A program made the position numbers and the translations under genes. From Sycon ciliatum (Eukaryota; Porifera; Calcarea; Leucosolenida; Sycettidae): DNA of 64,000 nucleotides. Of the stretch, positions 21,401 through 30,370 are shown piece by piece (position 1 is the first letter of the stretch; each line of letters starts with the position of its first letter). The notes beneath the pieces were generated by a model. That model ran no database searches, was not told where the DNA came from, and was given only the letters and a program-made list of their open reading frames with translations. Where the stretch lies: positions 43,848,173 through 43,912,172 of the forward strand of contig NC_088645.1 in the NCBI RefSeq assembly GCF_964019385.1. Reading direction: 5' to 3'.

Positions 21401-22098
21401 TCCTACCTCTCTGTGAGTTTTCTATCAACAGCGCTACTCAATCATCTACAGGAAACACACCGTTCTTCTTAAATTACGGTCTAAATCCCAGAGCGCCACC
21501 CGACTTCCTCAACCCTATTCAGGGAGGCAGAGATTCAGCTGATTGGTTGCAAGCAAGACAAGACGCGGTCAAGATCTCACAAGATGCGCTAGTGGCAGCT
21601 CAAGCTCGTCAGGCCTTCTATGCAGATCGGACAAGGGTCGAGGGAAAGCTGAAGGTGGGAGATTTGGTAATGGTCTACCGGGATTTCCTCCTGACTCCTG
21701 AAGCTCGGGACCGACCATCCCATAAATTACGCCCCAAGTGGTTTGGCCCCTTTCCTATAACCCATGTGGTCGGCCCGAATGCCTACAAGCTCAAGTTGCC
21801 TCATACCAGCCGCTGTCACCCGGTATTTAATGTGTCGGCACTCCGTGCCTACGAGAAGAACGCTATTCCTAATAGGAGACAGCCTACGCCTCCGCCTATC
21901 ACGGACCTTGATGGTCATGCCCGCTATGTGGTGGAGAACATTCTCAGTCACCGCCGCCGGCAGAATCAGCTTCAGTACCTAGTCAAGTGGCAAGGCTACT
22001 CTGATGCCACTTGGGAGCCTGAACATTATTTGTTGGATGAATCTGGTAATGACATTGTTCCACTTCAGAAGTACAAAACCTTGGCTTCTGCCCGCTGA
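18400..22098 (+). CDS. pol: Pol polyprotein (PR-RT-RH-IN-chromodomain)
   Basis: The open frame spans 18400-22098; counted from the GTG at 18445 it has 1217 residues. Protease: LIDSGSTHDF, active site near residue 82. RT: FSKLDLRSGYNQI near 366 and the catalytic FLDD near 432. RNase H: ETDASDFAV near 578 and TDN near 646. Integrase: HHCC zinc module (HPGRDR near 803, CDVC near 833) and DDE residues near 863 (D), 926 (DRDPRF) and 962 (E of TDGLTERVNR). A chromodomain occupies about 1164-1199 (VENILSHRR, YLVKWQGYSDATWEPE) and probably directs integration to particular chromatin. All catalytic residues are present, so it is plausibly active. Confidence 0.95.
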   Translation, partial: GWTALPKRWSPVRKGVRLLATTQAPTPIPVANRFGALEVEDVALQEPTEPETPIAVGNCPVAERCHVSNVSVGNEPEHDLLRIQGRIGGRRAVMLIDSGSTHDFIADSFVRKHHLDTDASSAVLSVTLADGSTSEVPQICTRTLRVTVGGFSEEQHFTVYPLTRYDAILGKPWLTRNNPSINFRTNEVQLDGEPFVAKLPSANPPTADRPSVESMFISGRQARHALRSGAEGFLAWVTAANEENRSGPQLQESEQQDIQNLLKRYQDLFPDELPNELPPKRPVDHEIQIEDGARPPSRPAYRLPKPEMDELQSQLSELLEKGFIEPSKSPYGAPVFFVKKSDGTLRMVCDWRELNRITIKNKACLPNIDDLFDTIQGSAYFSKLDLRSGYNQIRIQDSDVSKTAINTPFGHFQFRVMGFGLTNAPATFQSLMNSILQPHLRKFVVVFLDDILVFSKTWEDHQHHLQTVLETLRNSELYCKQSKCEFGVREVLFLGHKINGTSISPDPKKISAVETWPTPSSVTDVRKFLGFANYFRRFIDRHSTISRPLEEITGKNSRFEWSAARQKAFESLKSALLEAPVLQLADVEKSFMVETDASDFAVAGVLLQQGEDMDLHPVAYCSRKLSAAERNYTAAERETLAVVFALKCWRIYLFRHFDLMTDNMGVVYLRTKPTLTKREARWVEFLADYDFTVFHKPGKKNIADPLSRRPDLFSDSEIGGSSYPPNIQLNAIEHTLEINPDLAQLIVSGYKCDKDLAPIIRRLKNSSHDNLHDRYLLNETPGYLYLRSSPQNRLCIPKSSKLRLALLQEYHDCVTAGHPGRDRTYFRLSRYFYWPRMGLDVKAFVKSCDVCQRVKGGQLKTGLLQNLPVPSQPWADISMDFIMGLPRTDTGHDAIYVFVDRLTKCVHLAPTSSTIDAKGSADLYIQHVFRLHGLSSSIVCDRDPRFTAAFFQELFDRLGTKLAFSTANHPQTDGLTERVNRIVEDVLRAFVNHKQDNWDMLLPLCEFSINSATQSSTGNTPFFLNYGLNPRAPPDFLNPIQGGRDSADWLQARQDAVKISQDALVAAQARQAFYADRTRVEGKLKVGDLVMVYRDFLLTPEARDRPSHKLRPKWFGPFPITHVVGPNAYKLKLPHTSRCHPVFNVSALRAYEKNAIPNRRQPTPPPITDLDGHARYVVENILSHRRRQNQLQYLVKWQGYSDATWEPEHYLLDESGNDIVPLQKYKTLASAR
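18415..18421 (+). promoter_or_regulatory. -1 ribosomal frameshift slip site CCCAAAC
   Basis: The heptamer C-CCA-AAC is in register with gag (codons CCA AAC, 18416-18421) and fits X-XXY-YYZ. Shifting -1 enters the pol frame, which is open from 18400, and bypasses the gag stop at 18434-18436. pol has no ATG at its beginning. A downstream GC-rich stretch with CGCC/GGCG words could form the stimulatory structure. Confidence 0.8.
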
Positions 22099-22283
22099 GT
22101 TTTGCAGTTGAACTTCTAGTTTCACCTTACACATTTGTTGAGCTTATTACACTTTATTTGCATGGAGTTTCAGTCGTCTTATTGTGTTACTTCAGTGCGA
22201 AGCCTTTTTTCGTCTCGCACGTGTTTGCGCTTATTGTACTCTATTCCACTTGAGCATTTGGGTTATAAGCTCCTTCCTCTCCA

Positions 22284-22297
22284 TAGGAGGGGGATGA
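22284..22297 (+). promoter_or_regulatory. Polypurine tract
   Basis: AGGAGGGGGATGA lies directly upstream of the 3' LTR and would prime plus-strand synthesis. Confidence 0.8.
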
Positions 22298-22480
22298 TGT
22301 AACAGTTTTCCCCTGTTCTCTATAACTTTACACTCCCTCGCACCTCATGCGTCTTACGCCTGTCTATTAGCACCTTCATTGGCGCCATTGCCACATGTAT
22401 ACTATCACATTTTGCATATAACTGGTCGAGGCACGCTCAACCAGGCCTCTTACTTTTCAAGTTTGATTAAACCTGTTACA
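22298..22480 (+). repeat. 3' LTR
   Basis: 183 bp, no difference from the 5' LTR as read, followed by the target duplication CTGGA. Confidence 0.95.
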
Positions 22481-22485
22481 CTGGA

Positions 22486-23075
22486 TGGCAAAGCCCTGCC
22501 GATATCGGGCCAATTCAATTATTCGTCGGCTGAATTGACCTGTTAGTTGGCCGCCTTCCCGTTTAGTTGCAATTGTTGTTCCCGAGCTGTCCGTTATTAA
22601 CGCTGACCTGTTGCTTGGATCTGACCTGGTCGATGACGTCGGTGGAGTGATGTTGTAGTACTCAGAGTCAGGTGATCTGCGGGCCGTGGGGTTTGATTTT
22701 CAACCACCAGTGACCCTGAGCCTGTGTCGTCTGTCGTGAGCGATTCTGTGCAGTCGCCAGATCAGCACCTGTCTCGGCCTGTTAGCGTGGTGCAAGACGA
22801 TGAGAACATGACGCTATCCATCAAGGATGATCAGATTAAGCGGCTAGCAGCTGATCAGTGTTGGCAGGCAACATGGAGGTGGACGAATGACAAGCCACCT
22901 ACCGGACGTATCGGCAGCGGCATTGGGGAGTACCCCCGGAAACTGAGTGATGAGCATGAGAAGCTGTTCCAGCAAGAAATGAACTCCTGGATCAGCAATG
23001 GATAGCTCGTCGAGCATGACAATGAGATACATGAAGTTCCTGCAGCTATACTGCCAAGGCATGCCGTCAGACAGG
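22486..23075 (+). pseudogene. Older gypsy-like element: protease end and start of RT
   Basis: The protease frame resumes after the chromovirus and reaches VVPELSVINADLLLGSDLVDD, the second half of a retroviral-type protease. A frame break follows, then 22724-23005 with CWQATWRWTNDKPP and FQQEMNSWISNG, a pre-RT linker typical of a gypsy-like lineage. The frame then has a TAG where similar proteins continue (LVEHDNEIHEVPAAILPRHA is readable beyond it). A decayed, non-functional copy. Confidence 0.7.
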
Positions 23076-23084
23076 AGTACAAGC

Positions 23085-23290
23085 CTACTGCTACTACTAC
23101 TACTAATAATAATAATAATAACTTTATTAGGATGAGCCAAAGGCTGACCGCTTATCATGGGGTCCGTCGCATTGAACGATGATGGTAGAATAGAGTCTTC
23201 TACACATGTTAGGCCTTGCCTTGGGTTACCGTGCGCAGAACCGTGCCCTCGTCTCTCAACCCGGTATGGATGCATCCGTGTGTGGTGAGA
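23085..23290 (-). mobile_element. LINE or SINE 3' end with (TTA)n tail
   Basis: Minus-strand orientation, ending in TAATAAAGTTATTATTATTA (23105-23127) and a TAG-rich tract. It is inserted into the older gypsy-like element, whose RT frame is interrupted here and picks up at 23366. Confidence 0.5.
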
Positions 23291-23365
23291 AGTTGCGCGA
23301 GTGCCATACTCATGATGCTAATGAGTAAAAGATGTTAGACGTATGACGCATACCTGCAAGTCTGT

Positions 23366-23480
23366 ATGTCACCTGAGCTGCTACTTTATCAGTGCGTGAA
23401 GTGGAGGGGAAAGCTGTACGTCATGACCCTCAGGGCTTTCGGGTTAAGCGTTGCACCTAAGTTTATGGATGCGTTAAGTG
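23366..23480 (+). pseudogene. Older gypsy-like element: RT fragment
   Basis: LLLYQCVKWRGKLYVMTLRA followed by FGLSVAPKFMDAL is the RT segment around the conserved F-G-L-x-x-A-P motif. Much of the RT before it is deleted. The downstream 23481-23720 is low in similarity, but 23630-23710 contains a duplicated segment with GCCTGGGCATTACCTAGAAT. Confidence 0.65.
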
Positions 23481-24224
23481 GTGCATGCGAGGTCATGACG
23501 GTGTGGATAACTATGGTGCCGATGATCCGTATGTCCCAAAGCCGCGAACAAAGGCTGTTGCGGATACCCTCGAGCGCTATGGCCTGCGCACGAAGCCAGT
23601 TGAACCGGCCAATTCCGCCAGATCAGAGCCTGGGCATTACCTAGAATCCCGTAATGGTACGAGATGAGAGCCTGGGCATTACCTAGAATCGCATAATAGT
23701 ACGGGATTGGCATTGAAAGCAAGAGTCCATAAACAAGAGCATCTCTTTTCGATGTGCCAGATGCGCCCCGCCCCGCTTATGAAAATCAAACTGCGCACTT
23801 TCCCTCTGGTTTGAAATGAACTTTCGTACGGAACTGGAGTCCACGGGTCAGAATTTAGAAATCTGGAATAAATCGAGCAAAAACGGATGGGCTCATACGA
23901 GAAATCGTGGGTTTGAGTGCATGGTTTCAGAGCGGCAGGCAGGCATAGTGGGATGGTCTAAGACCATGATTGAGAAACAGAGGGTACCAGATTCAAGTCC
24001 TCCTTGGAAGCGGAAGGATTTTTTCCAGCCGTTCTGCGACCCACAGTTAATTGGGAACTCGTGGCCTGGCACGAGGAAAACATGGATGCAGTGAATGGGA
24101 TTTTCGGTCTTTGACCACATGCTGGTGAGCTGATCTACTCACCTCCCACCGCTTTAGGAGCTGCATCTGCGCCTTGATCCTTGAAGGATGGTGGCGTTCC
24201 TACGGATGCGGAAAACTCGGCTTC

Positions 24225-24913
24225 TACAGTAAACCTACCCGTATAACGATATTTGCGTCAGACCAAGAAATATTGTTATAAGGGTACTTTTGTGATAAGG
24301 GTAATATTGTTATAGGGGTAACTGGTTCATTTCATACACATACGTCATAAGGCATGGATTTTGTTCATTTTTTACACTCTTCATAGCATAAAAACTGATA
24401 TACATGCACATTATGTGCACAGCAAGGTGCCCACTGGTGCCCCCATTGCATTTCGTCATGTCCCAGCGACTTATCAAGTGAAGCTTGCCCTACCTGGATA
24501 GTGGGCTCTACATCTTCCCTGCTAGATATTGTTATAAAATGGAAAATGTTGATTGGTCAGCCCATTTTATATCGTTATAGGGGTAATATCGTTATAGCAA
24601 TATTATTATAAGGGTAGGGCATTGTATACAAAAGTCAATGGAGTGATTTGGTTTAGCAAAAAAATACAGTCAGACCTCGCTTATCCGGTCCTCGTTTATC
24701 CGGATCCCTCGCCATCCGGTAGAAAATTGTTGGTTACCGATTTACAGCAAATGCCATGCACATATACAGTATGTGTGTTCGATTATCCGGTTCCCTCGCC
24801 TATCCGGATATTTTTCTGGAGAACGGATGTGTGCGGTTATGCGAGGTCTGACTGTATCGTTATAAGGGTAATGTCGTTATAGAGGTTATCGTTATAAGGG
24901 TAGGTCGACTGTA
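24225..24913. mobile_element. TA-flanked MITE (outer)
   Basis: Imperfect terminal inverted repeats (CAGTAAACCTACCCGTATAA and its inverse around 24890-24911) flanked by TA, as in Tc1/mariner/pogo elements. The interior repeats GTTATAAGGGTA words many times. A second MITE is inserted in it. The preceding stretch 23720-24224 has no gene. Confidence 0.65.
24667..24854. mobile_element. Tigger/pogo-like MITE nested in the outer MITE
   Basis: Terminal inverted repeats CAGTCAGACCTCGC...GCGAGGTCTGACTG with TA at both flanks (24665-24666 and 24855-24856). Internal CTTATCCGG words are repeated. Cleanly nested, so it is younger than its host. Confidence 0.8.
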
Positions 24914-24954
24914 TATAGAGAAACCGAGTCTCACGCGAACCGTGAATTTTTCTC

Positions 24955-25055
24955 TTTTTTCAGAGCGTGATGAAGGCAAGTTACGTAATGAAGGCAGCGC
25001 GACGCGCACTGACCCAGAACCACAGTTGCATACTCTTGTTTATGCACTCTTGGCG
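24955..25055. repeat. Dispersed repeat, second copy
   Basis: Partner of 13920-14025 in the same orientation. The flank 25056-25216 holds no gene. Confidence 0.7.
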
Positions 25056-25216
25056 AAAGGGTTGGGTTTCCAACTCTCCGCCTCCATAATAATTATATAA
25101 CTGATAGTATATGGCCTCTACACAAGAAGTATGCTTCGAAAATTTCAGCTTATCTCTCCACACGTTATTATGGATTGGCGGATTGGCATGTGTAACTGCT
25201 CTGGTGCAGACATGCA

Positions 25217-25250
25217 CGTCATGCTGTGATGGCAAATTTGCCGAAACGTC
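25217..25250 (+). ncRNA. Decayed hammerhead-like motif
   Basis: A GGCAA/TTGCC hairpin followed by CGAAACGTC has hammerhead spacing, but the CUGANGA box is reduced to CTGTGA. Possibly a PLE relic. Confidence 0.3.
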
Positions 25251-25819
25251 GCTGAAACTGACACAGTGTACAGGGTTGTACATTGGCACTGCTGATGAGA
25301 AAAAGAACGTGGCTGCTTAAAATCCTCATGGCTACAGACCATCTACAGCGGTATGAAGAACTTACATGGTGAAGTGGCTGTGCTATGTCGAGCGACCAAA
25401 GACAGAATGAGAAAAGCCAAGGACGCGTGAAAGCCTGTTCAATTGCCACAAATATCATTCAGAAACAAACAGAAAGTCATGGTGATGTCGACTAAATATT
25501 TGATGTCAGAAGGTTTTCTGAAAGCTCTGTTTTTCTTCTTCTGATTTATTTATTTATTTATTTATTTATTCAACATCTCCTGGCTCGTCGTAAGACTGCC
25601 ATTATGTATGAGAAGGCGCGTGGTAGCCAACCACGGCGAACTAAATAATAAGGAGAGAAACAAAAGAGTGATGATTGTAACATAGCAATATTGAGTATTT
25701 CGCTCCTGCTCTTGTAACAGTTGGGCACTCTTGCGTGGGTTAGTGCCTTTGCTGTTTGTGTTATTCAGAGCTCACTGACTTGTCAGTTTGAGCACTCTGG
25801 CAAGGTACGTTCGGGCCTG

Positions 25820-25945
25820 GTTTAAATCTGGCTTTGGAAAATTTATTTTTCATTGCTACCAGGTTCGGCATCATTTCCTCTGTGCTGGGCTGAGGAGTCC
25901 ACAAAGGACGAAACAGTTCTGTGCGCAGATTGAGTGTAGTCATAG
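25820..25945 (+). mobile_element. Hammerhead + tRNA-like small retroelement, copy 3
   Basis: Shares GGTTTAAATCTGGCTTTGGA and TTTTTCATTGCTACCAGG with copy 2, and the hammerhead with copies 1 and 2. The B-box part is missing. 25251-25819 contains ATTT repeats (25545-25570) but no gene. Confidence 0.6.
25885..25928 (+). ncRNA. Hammerhead ribozyme, probably inactive
   Basis: CTGAGGA, stem II GTCC/GGAC, GAAA and stem III ACA/TGT match copy 1, but the cleavage-site base is G instead of A, C or U, and stem I is only partly complementary. Confidence 0.7.
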
Positions 25946-27063
25946 CAATATCATTTAAACATCACCAGTACTGAATTTAGCCTTTGAGTGTGTTAGTCGA
26001 TTCTTAGTTGGAGGGAAAAAAAATCAGGACACAAAGACCAGAAGCCATAATTATAGCTTCGACTGGGTCTTTCTCACTTTTCGAATCGAGTACAATTGTG
26101 ATTCACGCGGCAGCAAGCAAGTCCGTATAACCGGCATTTTGGCTGTCACAGCAATAGACCAAATAGCACCAAAGATAGTGGTAGTGGTCTCCACTGTTGT
26201 TTGATAATACACTCTTTATTAATCTTGCCACTATGTAGTTGGTACCACTAGTGCTATCTGAGGTGCTATTTCGTCGCTGCTCTGACCGCCAAATGGCCGG
26301 TTAAAATGCCTTGCGCTGCCATGTTAATCACCAGTGTACTCGACTTGAAATGTAATGGTACGAAAAGCCTGGTCAAAACTGTGTGGTTTCTGTACTTCAT
26401 ACGATGATTGTATTAATCCTTTTCATGGGTAGCTGGCTTATGCACCCTGCACCCTATCCTCTTCGAGGATGTTCCAAATTTGTGCTCTGTGCAGCCGATC
26501 TGGCGCTCTTTTTTTCGCAGGCAAAAGTCTTGTTTTGCTGATATAACAAAACTGGCGAAATTCAAATCTCCAGCAACTAAAATCTGAACTCATGATAATC
26601 AGTCAGAAAACAATGTTTCATTCATGACCTGTAGTCTTCCCCATCCAGGTTCGTTCTGTTCTCTGCCATTTAATCTGTGGGTAAACCAGAGCATGATGTC
26701 ATAGTATGGCTGGTACTTTGTGAGCACCAAGGAAAACTTCACTGTTCGGATTTTCAATATTTTGCTTGAGAATAAAATGTCCAGAAAGTACAGAGTCAAG
26801 CATCTCGTCGGCTGTAGACCATCGTGAACCATACCCTACTGCCAACGCATCGCCGATAGAGACTGAAGTGGGTGACAGCAGTAAGTTGGTCGGCTTCAGA
26901 TTCTCAACAGGCAATATTGCTACTTTGAAAATGTCAACTTTCCATGCAATTCTGCTACTTGTTGGGTTTTTGACAAAAGCTGCAACTTGTCTGCTGCCTA
27001 CATTGCCGCATACAGTAATTTCCTGCTCGGTTGCCTACAATGAGTGATTTCTTCCAAAAAAAG
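25946..27063. other. No gene recognised
   Basis: Only short shadow-like frames and no recognisable repeat apart from ordinary AT-rich words. Confidence 0.5.
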
Positions 27064-27065
27064 TA

Positions 27066-27448
27066 CCGTATTTTCCCGATTGTAAGTCGCACATGGTTGT
27101 AAGTCGCACCCCCACTTTCAGGTTTGAGTCAGTTTGGACACATTCACGTCAGAACANNNNNNNNNNNNNNNNNNNNNNNNNNNNNNNNNNNNNNNNNNNN
27201 NNNNNNNNNNNNNNNNNNNNNNNNNNNNNNNNNNNNNNNNNNNNNNNNNNNNNNNNNNNNNNNNNNNNNNNNNNNNNNNNNNNNNNNNNNNNNNNNNNNN
27301 NNNNNNNNNNNNNNNNNNNNNNNNNNNNNNNNNNNNNNNNNNNNNNNNNNNNNNNNTAGTAAGGCATGCTCAATTGTAAGTCGCATCCCCCTTTTTTACC
27401 CTCAAAATTTAATGGAAAAAGGTGCGACTTATATTCGAGGAAGTACAG
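27066..27448. mobile_element. TA-flanked MITE interrupted by assembly gap
   Basis: Left end CCGTATTTTCCCGATTGTAA with GTCGCACC words; right end GTGCGACTTATATTCGAGG then AAGTACAGTA. Related to the complete copy at 62116-62298. Confidence 0.65.
27157..27356. other. Assembly gap (200 N)
   Basis: Run of N of exactly 200 bases, probably a nominal scaffold gap, so distances across it are not reliable. Confidence 0.99.
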
Positions 27449-27753
27449 TATTATTAATTTGATTTTAGGAGAGTAGTAAAGATTGGCAGACATCGATCTT
27501 CACGTTCTCCCCCTCGGTGGACTCTGCTGTGTGCTGGTTGTCGTGGTGACAAGAACCTACCGGAAGACTTAGGAAACGTGATCATTGCTGCCACTCCAGC
27601 GACATCAGTTGGGAACTAACTGATGTTGTGTGATGGTTGCGTAGTCCAAAGCTCTTTCAATTCTTAGAATGGTAGCAAACCAAATTCACTGAGGTCTTCA
27701 TAGGCACACATGCACACGGCCACGAAAACACAGACACGTGTGGGCATGTGTAC

Positions 27754-27764
27754 ACACACGCACG

Positions 27765-27802
<38 letters not shown>

Positions 27803-27842
27803 TACACACATACACATGTGCACACATACACATACACACACA

Positions 27843-27889
<47 letters not shown>

Positions 27890-27991
27890 ACACACACACA
27901 TACACACACATGCACATACGCACACACATGCACATACGCACACGCAGACACACAGGCGTGCATACCAATAATATACACAAACACACACACA

Positions 27992-28025
<34 letters not shown>

Positions 28026-28047
28026 TGTACACACACACACACACACG
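27754..28047. repeat. CA microsatellite, interrupted
   Basis: About 290 bp of CA repeats with interruptions (TACA, GCACA, CACGCA, a unique stretch 27950-27980). The long T-H-T-H and C-V-C-V frames are by-products. Confidence 0.95.
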
Positions 28048-28491
28048 TGCAGAGATCGTAAAGGAAGCGCTGTGGACACCAGACGTTACAAACAGTGCTC
28101 ATAAGTGGCTTGATTGTGCATAAGATATTGTGGTGTAGCTATTAACTTCTGCTCTATGTAACTCCAAGCTTGAAGGTTTGTTTGTAACATGTTCGTGACA
28201 TTTTTCGTACTAGGCGCAGATGCAGCTCCTAAGCGGTGGGAAGTGAGTAGATCAGACCCAACACAAAGTGGTGAAAGGCTCACATGTCCCAACGCTCTGC
28301 TCTCTGGGCAATGAGCACTTTCCTAGCAGCTTTCCAAACCTCTACCTGATGGTGGGGTGGGGGGGAGGAGATACATGAAGATACAAGCAACACGGCTACT
28401 GCTGGTTTGCGACGCAGAATGACCTACATGTGCTGTCACAGTGTCAGCGCCTGTCTCAAGGATTCATAACGAATTCTACGAAAACAGCTAA

Positions 28492-28934
28492 GGCTGTGTT
28501 TACATGAGAAATTTCAACCCGGGTCGAGTTCAGCCCGGGTTGAAAGTCTGTACGATAGACAAAAGAGGTGAGCGTTTACATGAAGACAGTTGACCCGGGT
28601 CAAAGACTGATATGCCGCCAAAAGTCCACTTCTACAGTCCTGTATGGCCACGTTAATCCGTTCGCGCGAAATTTGCATCTGCAGTGCTGTTCAAACCTGG
28701 CGCGAGATACGCACAGAAGTACGTTTGTACGATTTTCTTGACCCGGGTTGATTTCAACCCTCCCCTTGGGGGGAGGGTTGAAATCAACCCGGGGCGAAAT
28801 TTCAACCCGGGTCAAGCGCAATGCGTCATGTAAACGCGCCATTCATTTTGTGTACTTTTTGAAGTACATGGCGGGTTGAAATCTGACCCGGGTCGAACTC
28901 CACCCGGGTTGAAACGCTTCATGTAAACACAGCC
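28492..28934. mobile_element. PIF/Harbinger-like MITE
   Basis: Terminal inverted repeats GGCTGTGTTTACATGA and TCATGTAAACACAGCC flanked by TAA on both sides (28489-28491 and 28935-28937), the 3-bp target preference of PIF/Harbinger. The interior contains many inverted CAACCCGGGTC words. It has no coding capacity. Confidence 0.8.
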
Positions 28935-28937
28935 TAA

Positions 28938-30004
28938 CGGTATGCGAGATTTGAGCTACGATAGGACAACCTCCAGACTAGTTCAGGTTTGTACACAAGG
29001 GTTGACATCACATACCTCCTCTTACCCGGGTGAGATGAGTCTTGAGAAGTCGAATGGCGAGTGGATCAGCGGCGTAATATTCCGTATGTTTTCGCTTGTA
29101 TAGAATTCTATGGTTTCCAGCTGGGTCAAATTATTTGAATCGTAAAACACGCCTATACGTGAAACGCTATTGCGTAGTCGGTGACCATCCGACTCCACGC
29201 ATATCAATCTGTGGGAAGATCTGGCCTGGGTGTTCCTCACTGAAAAGTCAAGCGATAAGAACCTGAACGTTGGACAGGCTTTCTTTCTGAAAATTTAATC
29301 GTTCTGCTCTGCATGGAGTCGTAGCATGCTAACATCAAACCAATTATTGTAGATGTATTGTACTTCTTCCTGCATCAAACATACTCCACGACTCACGAAT
29401 CCCGGGTGCTCGCGCTGCCTTGGACGTGCAGATTATCTCTCGCAAATTATTTGTCACGGAAACGCTCAAGACACGTTCGTACTATACTAGTCGAGTCAAC
29501 ACTTTGTTGATACGGTAGGTCTACAGTATAATTTTTATTGGGATATCAGCACGGACACTGTGACAGTTCGGGGTCGTACTGCAGGGCTTTGCGCAGATCT
29601 AGTCCTACTCGATTTTTCAAAGCAGGGATGGCAGACTAAAAAGTCTTCAACCGTAGGATGCGGATGCAGTTTTGGGAGCTCTGCATCCTTTTGTCAAAGT
29701 TCTCAAGATGTCCCATGCCACGAGTTTTTGCCCTGGCCATAGCTAGCTAGCTACAAGTGCAAGTAGTAGTACATGTAGTATAGTGGTTGACCCCAACGAA
29801 TATGGGAGTCCTTCACCCAGCTGTAGTTATTTATTTATTTATTTATTTCTGCACCTCGTGGCATGTCAAGACAGCCAATTGAATTGAGGAGAGGGTGAGA
29901 CAGTTGACTTGCACAAAGATTGTCTGGGTTCGAGACGGGGCAAGTGGACCTTCTGACTCTGACTTTTTATTATTTATTATTTAAATATATTTTATTCTTC
30001 TTTT
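28938..30004. other. No gene recognised
   Basis: Contains an ATTT microsatellite near 29828-29848 and AT-rich tracts near 29960-30000 only. Confidence 0.5.
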
Positions 30005-30115
30005 ACTAGGGAATTCCCAACAGGCGTCAGCGCCTTTTAACAGGGAACCCTAGGTATAATTTGATGGATGAGCGAAATTCAGCTGGTGAACTAGACATGC
30101 GGCAAGCCGGTGGAA
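30005..30115. repeat. Dispersed repeat, partner of 12045-12180
   Basis: Same order of conserved words as the first copy. The minus-strand frame here reads HRLAACLVHQLNF, suggesting a retroelement 3' end. Confidence 0.5.
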
Positions 30116-30370
30116 GTGTATTCCACCTGGCAGCGCCCAAATTGGAAAGGCTTCCTGTCTGAAGCCTGTCCATACTGCCTTACTAGTGGTACTCGATGTT
30201 CCAGTTTTGTGACACGAGAATGGCACAAGAATTAGTGTATCGCTGAGTGTACCGCTACACACGTGGTCGACACGTAGCCGACACTTTGTTGATACTTTTT
30301 TGACACGTGACCCCGTCAACGATCTGCTTTGTGCCAATGACACTCGGTAAACGCCGATGTCGCGTACGAC

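Larger units (their letters stand above)
17401..22480 (+). mobile_element. Complete Ty3/gypsy chromovirus
   Basis: 5080 bp with 183-bp LTRs (17401-17583 and 22298-22480), TG...CA ends, a 5-bp target duplication CTGGA (17396-17400 and 22481-22485), a tRNA primer site, open gag and pol, a polypurine tract and a C-terminal chromodomain. As read, the two LTRs show no difference, implying a recent insertion. No stop or frameshift disrupts the ORFs apart from the expected gag-pol boundary. It sits inside an older retroelement's protease. Confidence 0.95.

Noticed and set aside
27066-27448. ORFs of 80-114 codons spanning 27093-27493
   Set aside because: Most of their length is undetermined bases of the assembly gap.
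27657-28123. Long C-V and T-H repeat ORFs on both strands
   Set aside because: They are translations of a CA/GT microsatellite in several frames, not proteins.
29915-29960. Possible Pol III B-box GGGTTCGAGACGG
   Set aside because: No matching A-box or tRNA-like fold, and the motif has a mismatch at a conserved position.
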